DNA of 64,000 bases from NCBI RefSeq assembly GCF_002157835.1, contig NZ_CP020810.1, positions 62,001-126,000 of the forward strand, read 5' to 3'. The DNA is from Mycobacterium dioxanotrophicus (GTDB taxonomy: Bacteria; Actinomycetota; Actinomycetes; Mycobacteriales; Mycobacteriaceae). The position numbers and the translations under genes are program-made. Below are positions 54,789 to 63,148 of this stretch, in pieces (the first letter of the stretch is position 1; each line of letters opens with the position of its first letter). The notes beneath the pieces were generated by a model. It did not search any database. It saw only the letters and a program-made list of their open reading frames with translations, and was not told the origin of the DNA.

Positions 54789-55088
54789 TTAGCAGGTTCG
54801 TCGTTGCAGGGGAACGATTGTGCCGTCGCCGGGGGTGCTGGGGCGGGCAGCTTCTGGAGTGGTCAGCAAAGCGACGATGGTGATGGGTTCGCCGCAATGC
54901 GGGCAGGAACGGGTGGCGGCCGGCTGTGGGGCGGGTGGCCGGGCCTCGGTGACGGTGGCGGCGGTGTCGCTGTGTTTGCGTTGCTCCCAGGCGTGTTTGC
55001 GGCAGCGGTCTGAGCAGTAGATCTTGGTCGGTGTGGTGGCGGTGAATTCGGTCCAGCAGGCTTGGCAGGAACGGGTCTCAGCTGACAT
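54789..55088 (-). CDS. IS21-borne zinc-ribbon protein (copy 2)
   Basis: Same 99-residue protein as in copy 1, with CQAC, YCSDRC and CPHC motifs, coupled to istB by an ATGTCAGCTGA overlap. No difference from copy 1 seen. Confidence 0.6.
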   Translation of the reverse strand: MSAETRSCQACWTEFTATTPTKIYCSDRCRKHAWEQRKHSDTAATVTEARPPAPQPAATRSCPHCGEPITIVALLTTPEAARPSTPGDGTIVPLQRRTC

Positions 55089-55864
55089 GGGCGGCGACCG
55101 CCTTACGCATCGTTTCGGCGGTGGCTTGGTGGTTGCGCAGCCGGTAGCTGGGTCCGTCGATACCGACCACGGTGGCGCGGTGCAGTAGCCTGTCCAACAT
55201 GGCGGCTGCGACGGTGGCGTCTCCGAAAGCGGTTGCCCAGTCAGCGATCCCAACATTGGTTGTCAGAATCGTACTCGACTTCAGATACCGTTGGTTGATC
55301 ACCTGGAACAACGCGGATGCCCATCGCCGGGCAGCGGAAGGTAGCCAAGTTCGTCAATCACCAACAGTTTCGGTCCGGCGAAGAACCGCATGCAGGTGTG
55401 CCAGCGGCCTTCCAGGGCGGCTTTGTGGCAGCGGGCCGCCAGGTCGGCGGCGGTGGTGAAATACACCCGGTGGCCGGCCTCGACCGCGCCGCGGGCCAAC
55501 GCGACGGCCAGCATGGTCTTGCCGACCCCGGGTGGGCCGACGAACAGCACGTTGGCCGCGTCGTCGAGGAAGCGCAGACTGGCCAGGTCGTTGATCAGTT
55601 TGGCGTCGACCCCGGGCTGGGCGGCGAAATCGAAATCGGCCATGGTCCAGGGTTCGGGCAGACAGGCGAACCGCAACCGTGAGGTCAGCCGGCGGGCTTC
55701 GGTGGCGTTGACCTCGATCTCCAACAGCCGCTCCAAAGCGGCGGTCAGGGACAGGTTTTCGGCGCGGGCGGCATCGAGGATGCGGGTAGCGCTTCGGCTG
55801 CGTCGCCGAGTTTCAGATAGGACAGATGTGCCCGGAGTTGTTGGTATCGGCGGGCTTCGCTCAT
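55078..55864 (-). pseudogene. istB: IS21 helper ATPase IstB, frameshifted (copy 2)
   Basis: The P-loop is intact here (VLFVGPPGVGKTMLAVALARG), with LLVIDELGYLPLPGD as Walker B. One base is missing near 55784 (GGG where copy 1 has GGGG), which breaks the N-terminal part, and the shared GGG run near 55319 breaks the C-terminal part, as in copy 1. Both are homopolymer positions. A corrected sequence would encode about 262 residues. Confidence 0.8.
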
Positions 55865-55889
55865 CTGTGGGACGGTTTTGCTCAAGGGG

Positions 55890-57251
55890 TTACTCCTGGT
55901 TCTGTTCGGTTGGATGGTGTTGGGAACAACGGATAGCCGTGCTGCGGTCGCCGCATAGACGGCCAGATCGATCACTACCTTCTGGGCGGGATCGTTCGCC
56001 GGGCACCACGCAGCCGCGCGGCCTCGGCAACGGCGGCCACCGAGGGCGGTCGCCGGGTCTTATGAGTGCAAGGCCTGGCCGTCGAGAACCCGATAGCACT
56101 GCCTGTTCGAGCGCGACGACGTGACCGGCATCGCGCACCACCGCGCCGCTGCCGTCGACCGCGCGGCGGTGCGCGGCAACAACGGCTCCCGATGCCGTGG
56201 TCAATTGCACGGTGTCAGAGCCCAGGCGGTGGGTGACGGTCACCGTGGCCCCGGCCAGCCCCGGCGGCACCGAGTACTGATTGCCCCGCCAGGACACCAA
56301 CGCTTGTGGAGTGACGATGCGGTGTTCGGTCAACTCGGCCGGATACGAACCCGTCGGCAGTGACCGTAGTGGTTCGGCATCGGCCAGGGCGCCGACGGTG
56401 GTGGCCTGCCCGTCGCGGCGCCGGCGGCGCCCGTCGAGCTTCACGCACAGCCGGTCCAGCGACGCCTGGGCTTGCTCGATCGTGGTGTCGTCGGTGACGG
56501 TGCGCCACCAGCGTTGGGCGGCAGCGTGATTGGACTTCTCCACCACACCCTTGCGGTTGCCCCGTCGTGGCGGGCACACATCGACGGCGACAGCGTAGTG
56601 TTTGGCCACCCCGGCGAACGCCGCGGTGATCCGGCCCGATTCGGGATGACATACCGTGGCCATCCGGTCGAACCGCCACCGCTGGGTGACCCCACCCAAC
56701 CGGATGCTGACCGCCTCGATCGCTTCCACGACGTGCGCGAAGTCCTCGGCCGGGGCCAGCGCCCCGCGCCAGCGGCTCGAATGGGCCAACGCCCCGACCA
56801 GCAGGTGGGCATGCCGGTCAGCCGCCCACGATGCTGGTGGATCGGGCAGCTCGACCCAGTCCCACTGAGTCTCGACCCCGGGCGGATGATCGATGACCGC
56901 GACGTCGCGGCCCTTGACCGACTGACACGGCTCGCAATGCGGTCGCAGCCCCAGGTTTCGGATTGCCAGGGTCAGCGACGGATACGAGCCGGTAAAACCT
57001 AGCTCGACGAGTTCGTCGAACAGGGTTGAGGCCCACAGGTGCGGATCGTCAGCCAGGCGGATCCGGCAGTACTCGACGAACGGATCGATCACCAGCGGTT
57101 CAGAGCGTTGGCGTTGCCCGGGTACTCGTTCCCCAGCCAGATAGGCCCGAACGGTTCGGCGATTGATCCCGAGATGGCGAGCGATCGCCGATATCGACCA
57201 ACCCTGCTCCCGAAGCGCATGCGCTTCCACATCACCCTCCAGCGACAGCAA
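55890..57251 (-). pseudogene. istA: IS21 transposase IstA, C-terminus frameshifted (copy 2)
   Basis: The frame is open for 453 codons and the first 370 or so are correct IstA sequence: HTH at the N-terminus, DDE core with WDWVELPDPP, and VEKSNHAAAQRWW. Near 56089 one base is missing from a C4 run relative to copy 1 and the end becomes nonsense; two more losses follow near 56000 and 55921. With copy 1 as guide the complete protein is restored. Confidence 0.85.
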
Positions 57252-57402
57252 ACGACGGCCCTCCCATTCATCAGCGGAAACACAACTCCGCTGACGATGA
57301 GCAGAACCCCGACAAGCAGTCCGACGACACGCCGAACCACCGCTGCCAACTGGGCACTTTCAATTAGCGAGACTGAGCACTTTCACTTAGCGCCATCAAC
57401 GG

Positions 57403-57613
57403 CGACTCCTGGCGCGAACACCCCCACCTGGCCACACTCATCCCCACCCAACAGCAGCAGCGCGACCACCCCAACCACAGCCACCAGCAGAACCACCACG
57501 AACAGGGCAACGGCGGGTTGACTGCCGAGCAGGAGCAGTGGTGGACCGAACAGCAGCAGCGCCGGCGCCAGCGCAGCGACCGCCGCGCCGACGAACAAGG
57601 GCTGAGCCGCTGA
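57403..57613 (+). pseudogene. 3' part of the PH-like-domain gene, beyond IS copy 2
   Basis: Continues the gene begun at 54146. It encodes DSWREHPHLATLIP and then a Gln/His/Arg-rich tail ending in RADEQGLSR. The two parts plus one target copy make exactly 262 codons including the stop. Confidence 0.75.
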
Positions 57614-57640
57614 CTGCCCCGGCCCCGGCGACCTGAGCGC

Positions 57641-58714
57641 CTAGACCCGCTCCTGGCCGGGCGCAGCGGGGGAAGGGGGAGCAGCTGCGGACATCGACTC
57701 GATGCGCCGCCAAAGCCCGCGCGTCTCTTCAGATTTCATCTTCGGAAAGACCCTGACCGGGGTCAGCCCCTGACCGTCGTCGTCGCCGCCGTGCGCGGTC
57801 GCCAGACACCCTGCTCCCGGCCCCAACATGTCCAGCGAAGACAAGGCGCCGGGTGACAAGGGCCAGCCGCTGCCGGTGGGTCCCAACAGCCAGGGGTCGA
57901 TCTGTCCAACAATGCGCGACAACCCGCGCGAGTCTGGCTGTGCCGGAGCCGAGTCCACCGTGACCACCAGTCGCATTCCCAGCGCGCGACCTGTGCGCCC
58001 TACCGCCTCGATAACCTCAGCCACCGCGGGATGCTCATCCATGAGCCTGTCGACGTCGGTGAGGATGATCAGCAAGTCCGGCAGCGGGGCAGCTCCGTCC
58101 TCCGCTGCTTGACTGCGGTAGTCGTAGACGTCCATGCAGTGGGTCAGTCCGAGTAGATGGTGGCGCCGACTCATCTCCTGCTGCAGGAAATCAACCAAGG
58201 CGGCGGCGTTGGGACGGTCCTGACGCACATTCTGGGCGGTGAAGGCGAGGTGTGGGAACTTCGTAACTGCGGCCAATGTGCCGCCGTCGGTGGAGTCGGC
58301 CAAGGCGAACTGCAGCCGCTCCGGTCCATGCCATGCAGCCAGGCTGGTCACCATGGTCTGCAGGACAGCTCCGGTGTCGGGGCCCCAGCCCACGAGCCCG
58401 AGGTGGACGCCATCGCCGCCCAGCGCCCGCTGCACCAGGTCAACCCACACCGCTTCGGGCTCGTCGCCCGGAATCAGCTGGACGCCGATCGGCCACCGTA
58501 AATGGTGTGATGCCAACGTGTTCGACCAACGTGTGGCCAACGCTTCGGCGCTGGGAACGCCGCCCACCAGGCGCAGCCATTCCCGCTCGGTGGGCGCACC
58601 TGCAGTGCTCGATAACGTGGCCTGCACTGCCGCGAGGGCCTGCTGGTAGCGCACCCCAGGATGGGCTTGCATGTATTGGCGGGCCAGCTTCTTCAGCCGG
58701 GCGGAATCAGTCAT
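57641..58714 (-). CDS. orphan degenerate EccC/FtsK-like ATPase-fold protein
   Basis: A 357-residue protein from ATG 58714 with a good ribosome site (GGAGG). A short N-terminal helical module (LARQYMQAHPGVRYQQALAA) precedes one FtsK-like fold that parallels EccC domain 1: AVWVDLVQRALGGDGVHLGL against TVWLDLKEGAEGGMGPHGML. The P-loop position reads GWGPDTGAVLQ instead of GQIGSGKSETL, so the Lys is gone; Walker B is LLIILTDVDRLM. It is therefore probably inactive as an ATPase. Isolated from the ESX operon, it may be an adaptor or regulator that binds ESX substrates or EccC. Confidence 0.7.
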   Translation of the reverse strand: MTDSARLKKLARQYMQAHPGVRYQQALAAVQATLSSTAGAPTEREWLRLVGGVPSAEALATRWSNTLASHHLRWPIGVQLIPGDEPEAVWVDLVQRALGGDGVHLGLVGWGPDTGAVLQTMVTSLAAWHGPERLQFALADSTDGGTLAAVTKFPHLAFTAQNVRQDRPNAAALVDFLQQEMSRRHHLLGLTHCMDVYDYRSQAAEDGAAPLPDLLIILTDVDRLMDEHPAVAEVIEAVGRTGRALGMRLVVTVDSAPAQPDSRGLSRIVGQIDPWLLGPTGSGWPLSPGALSSLDMLGPGAGCLATAHGGDDDGQGLTPVRVFPKMKSEETRGLWRRIESMSAAAPPSPAAPGQERV

Positions 58715-59106
58715 GACAACCTCCTGTCACCGTGCGCGTCGCTGGTGCCGCGACCACCTGCTATCGCGCAGTGCAGAAGGAATGCCACGATCCCTTTGGG
58801 GACTGACTGCTCCGATGGTGCAGGGTCGCGGCCCACACCGAATCGCAGCTCCCGCCGCGTGACATGGCGATTGCCACCAATATAACTCCACCCACCGACA
58901 AACAACCATTACCTATGCGGCGGGAGGGCAGAGTTGAGGTTCACGGTTCGTAGACCGGCTCGTGCCGAGGTCGTGCTTCTCCTACTTGGCCTTGGTACGT
59001 GCGCTCATAGCTTGATGATGCCATTCCGGTGTGACAAACGATTCGTGTCCGACTGGACGGCCCAACTAGATGCAGATAATTCGTCACGGTGACGAAAGTG
59101 GCGTCG
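58715..59106. other. 392-bp intergenic region
   Basis: No gene seen. On the minus strand it holds a promoter-like pair TTGTTT (58900-58905) and TATATT (58879-58884) with a 15-bp spacer for the orphan EccC-like gene, and the 17-bp palindrome at 59080. Confidence 0.5.
59080..59096. repeat. palindrome TTCGTCACGGTGACGAA
   Basis: A perfect 17-bp palindrome 10 bp beyond the relE stop. Its 15-bp core recurs at 61768, beyond the transporter gene. Possible small hairpin terminator or a shared binding/boundary site. Confidence 0.65.
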
Positions 59107-59388
59107 TCAGAGGCGCCGGTACGCGTCGTCGCGGTGATCGACGCGGTGGATAAACACGGTGCGGGCAGCCTCGTCGATGCGGTACAGGATGCGGTAGGGG
59201 CCGCGGCGGGCGCTGAACTGTCCGGCCAGCTCGCGCCGCAGCGGTTTGCCGGCCTTACGAGGCTCGCGCGCGAGATCACCGAAGGCGAACTCGATGACCG
59301 CAGACACGATCCGTGGCGGTAGGCGGTCGAGGTCTCGGCGGGCGGTCGCGGTGAATCTGGTCGTGTAGGAGTCATCGTGGCCGCTCAC
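59107..59388 (-). CDS. relE: RelE-type toxin
   Basis: A 93-residue protein from GTG 59388, one base after the antitoxin stop. RelE/ParE-fold features are visible: YTTRFTATARRDLDRLP at the start, GKPLRRELAGQFSARRGPYRILYRID in the middle and VFIHRVDHRDDAYRR at the end. It closely resembles M. tuberculosis RelE (Rv1246c) from memory. RelE toxins cleave mRNA at the ribosome. Plasmid addiction is the likely role. Confidence 0.85.
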   Translation of the reverse strand: MSGHDDSYTTRFTATARRDLDRLPPRIVSAVIEFAFGDLAREPRKAGKPLRRELAGQFSARRGPYRILYRIDEAARTVFIHRVDHRDDAYRRL

Positions 59389-59389
59389 G

Positions 59390-59671
59390 TCAGCTCGGCC
59401 GTTGTGGAACGTTGTAGGCGGAACGGATCTCGTCCGCGCCGTAGGTGCGGCCGGCCGCGATGTCGATTTCGGACGCGGCGACCGATGCGAGGACTCCTGG
59501 CTTCGAGAGCCAGTGCAGGGTTTCTTGAATCTCTTCCCACTCGTCGACGCCGATAAGGACTGCGGCTGGCGCACCGTTCTTGGTGATGGTGATCTGGTCG
59601 TGCGTCTGTGACACCGCGTCGACGTACTCGTTGATCTTGTCTTTCAGCCGTGAGATCGGCATGATCCTCAT
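59390..59671 (-). CDS. relB: RelB/Phd-type antitoxin
   Basis: A 93-residue protein with a Phd/YefM-like N-terminus (MPISRLKDKINEYVDAVSQTHDQI, then ITKNGAPAAVLIGVDEWEEIQETL) that binds DNA, and an acidic C-terminal tail (IDIAAGRTYGADEIRSAYNV) that would wrap the toxin. It is the first gene of the relBE operon. The promoter just upstream suggests a leaderless transcript starting at about the ATG. Confidence 0.85.
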   Translation of the reverse strand: MRIMPISRLKDKINEYVDAVSQTHDQITITKNGAPAAVLIGVDEWEEIQETLHWLSKPGVLASVAASEIDIAAGRTYGADEIRSAYNVPQRPS

Positions 59672-59678
59672 ACGTTCG

Positions 59679-59707
59679 ACCGTAGGCCTGTATTACACCC
59701 TAGTCAA
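59679..59707 (-). promoter_or_regulatory. relBE promoter
   Basis: Minus strand TTGACT (59702-59707), 17-bp spacer, TACGGT (59679-59684). The predicted start lies at about 59672, adjacent to the relB ATG. The rest of the gap to the divergent gene holds TTAA-N6-TTAA (59745-59758) and TTGACA (59778-59783). Confidence 0.5.
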
Positions 59708-59813
59708 GGCCTAAATTCGGGCCGATAATGTATGTTATGTCGGTTTAACGATACTTAACACACTTGGTTAGTCGCCATTGACACACGTTGTCTTGTGGCT
59801 CATGCTTGGTTGC

Positions 59814-61019
59814 ATGACTCCCAGCAGCCGCCTGGTCGACCTGCTCGACTGGTTCAAAAGTGCTCATCCGGACGTCACCGACGCCGAGCTCGCGCGACGC
59901 GTCGGTGTCACTCGGGCGAACTTGTCCCAGTGGCGTTCCAATGGTGTGCGCGGATGGCCGGCGCGAGCCACGCTCGACGCGTTGGCCGCGACGATCGGCC
60001 GGCCGTATCGAGAAGTGCTCGACGCGGTATTGGCTGACACGGGCTATGCCGACAGCGGCGGCAGCGGCGGCCTGGCCGCGCGACCGTATCGAGTGGTCCT
60101 CGATGATGCGGTGCGAGTGCTCACCGAAGCAGCCCGGCTGACCAACCAGCCAGTACGTCAAACCCCTGACGGCTCTTGGGAACCCGACCTCGGCGCTGAT
60201 GGCATACCGATCGATTGGGCCGCGTTCGTCACCGACGCTCTCGCCGCAGCGGCTGCCAACATCGGTGGCATCGACGCGATCCTGGCTGGGCGACCGGGGT
60301 CCTGGGAAGCCGCGGCGGTCCGCGACGTCCTCAATGCTGCTGTGGGCCACGATGAATGGGATCTGTGGCGCCACCGCACCGAACCGGTCAATGTCGTCGT
60401 GCACCCCGAACGGATCCTGGCTGACACCGATTCGTCATCGTGGTTCGACGAACTGGATGCCGCCGAGACCGAACTCCAACGCCGAGAGAACGCGATCAGA
60501 CCCACTCACGTGTACAGCTACCCGGGCCGTGAGCTCAGCACGAAAATGCGGGAGTACTACACCGATCTGGGCGTCGAGATCATCGAAGGCACTCCCCCAC
60601 CGACACCGACGGTAGCGGAGATGGAGGCAACGCTAGCGGCCGAACAAGACAACCCGACAGACCTCACCCCCGAAGAGCACGCCGCCGAGGACGCTCTAGC
60701 GGCTATCGAGGTACTCAGAGGCCGCCTCGAAACCCTTCAGCGCGACGAGCTCGCCCAATACGCGGAACGGATCGCCCAGGCCATTCGGCAGCGTCTCGCG
60801 GCGCTCAGGCTGCCCGTTCCGGTGACTGTCACAATCGACCTCGACACTCCCCTGCATGAGGCACCAGAAACGCCGCATGGAACCTGGGCCGTCGGAGCGA
60901 TCGACACCGCGATCGCAACAACGATCGCGGAAACGCCAACCCCCGAGACGCTGCCCGGCACGCCGCTGCAGCGGGCGGAAGCCGCACTCAACCACGAGGG
61001 CGGATCCACCGATGAGTGA
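59814..61019 (+). CDS. XRE-type HTH protein with long C-terminal region
   Basis: A 401-residue protein from ATG 59814; an earlier start at 59778 is possible. Residues 1-75 form an XRE-type HTH (VTDAELARRVGVTRANLSQWRSNG). The remaining 320 residues are mostly helical and acidic, with no recognised catalytic motif. It is divergent from relBE and couples by ATGAGTGA overlaps to two short ORFs. Actinobacterial mobile elements often carry such HTH proteins with unknown C-terminal parts. Confidence 0.7.
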   Translation: MTPSSRLVDLLDWFKSAHPDVTDAELARRVGVTRANLSQWRSNGVRGWPARATLDALAATIGRPYREVLDAVLADTGYADSGGSGGLAARPYRVVLDDAVRVLTEAARLTNQPVRQTPDGSWEPDLGADGIPIDWAAFVTDALAAAAANIGGIDAILAGRPGSWEAAAVRDVLNAAVGHDEWDLWRHRTEPVNVVVHPERILADTDSSSWFDELDAAETELQRRENAIRPTHVYSYPGRELSTKMREYYTDLGVEIIEGTPPPTPTVAEMEATLAAEQDNPTDLTPEEHAAEDALAAIEVLRGRLETLQRDELAQYAERIAQAIRQRLAALRLPVPVTVTIDLDTPLHEAPETPHGTWAVGAIDTAIATTIAETPTPETLPGTPLQRAEAALNHEGGSTDE

Positions 61020-61116
61020 CCTCGAACCCGCCTCGGCGGCCGTCCCGTGTTTCCCCATGTGGCTTGGCATGACGGGATCCCCGTGTCCGCAAACGGAGCA
61101 GCGTGACCATGAGTGA
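61012..61116 (+). CDS. 34-residue coupled ORF
   Basis: The ATG lies in an ATGAGTGA overlap with the XRE gene stop and the stop lies in an identical ATGAGTGA overlap with the next ORF. The product contains two Cys (VPCFPMW and SPCPQTEQ). Its size makes it uncertain, but the double coupling favours a real gene. Confidence 0.45.
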   Translation: MSDLEPASAAVPCFPMWLGMTGSPCPQTEQRDHE

Positions 61117-61509
61117 CGGCTACTGGTGGTCTGTGTCGACCGGGACACGGGCGAAGCGACCACCTCGGCGCGGATTACCGATAAGGACAAAGCTTGGGCG
61201 GAAGCGACGAGGCTTGAACAGCCCAACATCTTCACCACGTCGTCTCCCGCCGGCACAGCACGCCGCGGCGCGACCAGACCTAGCTCCGAGGATTCGGACC
61301 TGTCCTGTCTTGCGGTGCCAGTCCTGGATTGTGGGAGGGAGCCGAAACACTCCCCCAGCTTGCTACTTCGGTTTCTTGGCCGGTCCCCCGCTGCTGGGCA
61401 GGTAGGCGTCCAGGACGGCCGCGACCATCTCGCTCCCGGTTGGTTTCGCTATGGCCGGGGCGGCGCGCGCGGATCTGTTTGGTCGAACAGTCCTGGAGCG
61501 TCTTCATGA
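61109..61509 (+). pseudogene. short frameshifted ORF
   Basis: Starts MSDGYWW at 61109. Adding one base to the GG at about 61128 would join it to CVDRDTGEATTSARITDKD in the next frame, giving a natural-looking small protein. As it stands the first frame leads into Arg/Pro-rich nonsense and the second ORF has no start. The end of the gene is unclear. Confidence 0.35.
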
Positions 61510-61828
61510 CCTTGAGTTCAGCCGTTGTGGGGCGAATCCGCAGGGGAAGTGGCGTTTCGGATCCTGAAATCGCGGGGCGCGTCTAGCCATGGGAACAGGT
61601 CGCCAGGGTTGGGCCCAGGTCGGCGAGCGACGATCAGTGCTGGGAGCTCGTGTGCGTGCTGGCACACAGTGCGTTGTTGAGTACGACCATCGTGTGGGCA
61701 GCTCCTCAGACGATGGAAACTCGTTGCACGACCGCGCTTTCCCCGTAACCCACCCAACAGAGACGAATCGTCACGGTGACGAACTCAGCCCTCGCCTGGA
61801 AGCCCCGTCCGATGCGAGTTAGCACTTC
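61510..61828. other. degenerate intergenic region
   Basis: No reliable gene. Short coding-like remnants occur on the minus strand (for example GSEMVAAVLDAYLPSSGGPAKKPK split around 61370-61440), suggesting decayed genes between the plasmid accessory block and the transporter. Confidence 0.4.
61768..61782. repeat. palindrome TCGTCACGGTGACGA
   Basis: Same 15-bp palindrome as at 59081-59095; 46 bp beyond the stop of the transporter gene. Confidence 0.65.
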
Positions 61829-63148
61829 TTACCCCGTAAGCGTCCGTACGATCCCGACCAGGCCGTGTGCGGCAATAACAAGGGATACGAGCGCAGCTGC
61901 GGTCATGATGACTAACAATCCTGACTGCCATCGACGAACGAATTCAGCGGGCAAAAATCGGGTGCTACCGGTGAGACGTATCAGCCCGATAAGCATGAAT
62001 GGTGTGGCTACCAGCGGGATCGTGACGGCAACAATGGCGAGGACCACCATGTTGGGCGCCCAGGGGGTAGCGCAAAGCAGCGGCAATACGAGCCCCAGGA
62101 CAGTCAGCCGCTTAATGATTGGGCTCTTGTCTATATCGGTATTACGTTCGTGACGCGAAGGAAAGGCATTACGTAACGCATCGACGACTGCCCTGCTGAA
62201 AAGGAAAACCGTACCAACTACGGATGTAAATGAGGCAAAGAAGATTGCAAGCCACAGAAGTGGCGGCCCAATGTCACCAACTGCAAGTCGCATCAACTTG
62301 GCGAGATCATCGGTATCGCTGATAGCGAATCCGGAACCGTGCGCAGTCTCTGCGGCGACAACCCATATGCTGAAGTCGATGATGGCAATAGCTACGATCG
62401 ATACCAGTAGGTCGAGCACTTGCGTAGCACGATGGCCTGGACTACGCCAGCCCTTCTCGTAAATTGCATAGTTGTAGATTATCGCCGCGGGGGTGACTCC
62501 AGCTACCCCAATTAGTGCAACCACGACGTAAAGAGAGCCAAACATGCCCTTTTCGGACGGCACGCTGAACAACAGTCCCTTAACCAGCGCCAGCAGGGAG
62601 GGCCCTTGGGAGATCGCGGTAAAAACGAAGGTGCCCACGAGTAGCAGCACAACTAACCGGCTGAAATTCTCGACAATTGCATAGGCCCGCTTGGCTCTCA
62701 GCATAAACGCTGCAAGTGCCACTGTTGCCACCGCACCGATGAATTTGGCAGAAGATGAGCTGGATCCGATGAGTTCGGCCAACGCAGTGCCCGCGGCAGG
62801 CACGTAAAAAGCGCCGTACGCAAATATGCCGAGCAGGAGGCCCAGCCCCGTAGCCAAAGGGAAAACTCGTCCCAGTTTGCCAAAACCCTGCATGATCGTC
62901 AGCCCTTGTCCATTAAGGAGCTGATACTTCGACATCATGAACATGAAAAAGAACTTGCTGAGCAAGACTAATGCAAAGCCCCACATCAAGGCGTAACCAT
63001 AGTTCGCCCCAGCGACCGTTACATCTATAAGCTCGCCGGCTCCGAGCAGAGTCATCGCCGCGACGAAACCAGGGCCAATCTGCTTTACGTGCGATACCCA
63101 TCTAGGCAATTTTCCGGCCGGCTGCGCCGTTTGGGTGGACTGTTCCAT
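61829..63148 (-). CDS. Nramp-related membrane transporter
   Basis: A 439-residue protein with about eleven hydrophobic helices and the LeuT-like opening IGPGFVAAMTLLGAGELIDV of Nramp relatives. The metal-binding Asp-Pro-Gly-Asn of helix 1 is replaced by AGELID, and the helix 6 Met-Pro-His by TPAAIIYNYAIYEKG. Canonical Mn/Fe coordination is therefore unlikely; it may carry another cation, such as Mg, or a different substrate. AT content and codon use look higher than in the ESX region, suggesting separate acquisition. It starts at ATG 63148 behind GAAGGAGAGAGT. Confidence 0.78.
   Translation of the reverse strand: MEQSTQTAQPAGKLPRWVSHVKQIGPGFVAAMTLLGAGELIDVTVAGANYGYALMWGFALVLLSKFFFMFMMSKYQLLNGQGLTIMQGFGKLGRVFPLATGLGLLLGIFAYGAFYVPAAGTALAELIGSSSSSAKFIGAVATVALAAFMLRAKRAYAIVENFSRLVVLLLVGTFVFTAISQGPSLLALVKGLLFSVPSEKGMFGSLYVVVALIGVAGVTPAAIIYNYAIYEKGWRSPGHRATQVLDLLVSIVAIAIIDFSIWVVAAETAHGSGFAISDTDDLAKLMRLAVGDIGPPLLWLAIFFASFTSVVGTVFLFSRAVVDALRNAFPSRHERNTDIDKSPIIKRLTVLGLVLPLLCATPWAPNMVVLAIVAVTIPLVATPFMLIGLIRLTGSTRFLPAEFVRRWQSGLLVIMTAAALVSLVIAAHGLVGIVRTLTG

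Larger units (their letters stand above)
54721..57398 (-). mobile_element. IS21-family insertion sequence, copy 2
   Basis: 2678 bp with the same termini TGATGGCGCTAA...TTAGCGCCATCA as copy 1 and a 4-bp target duplication ACGG (54717-54720 and 57399-57402). Compared with copy 1 it lacks one base at four C4/G4 runs, all in the istB/istA junction and the istA 3' end. Same orientation of its genes (minus strand). Confidence 0.93.
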
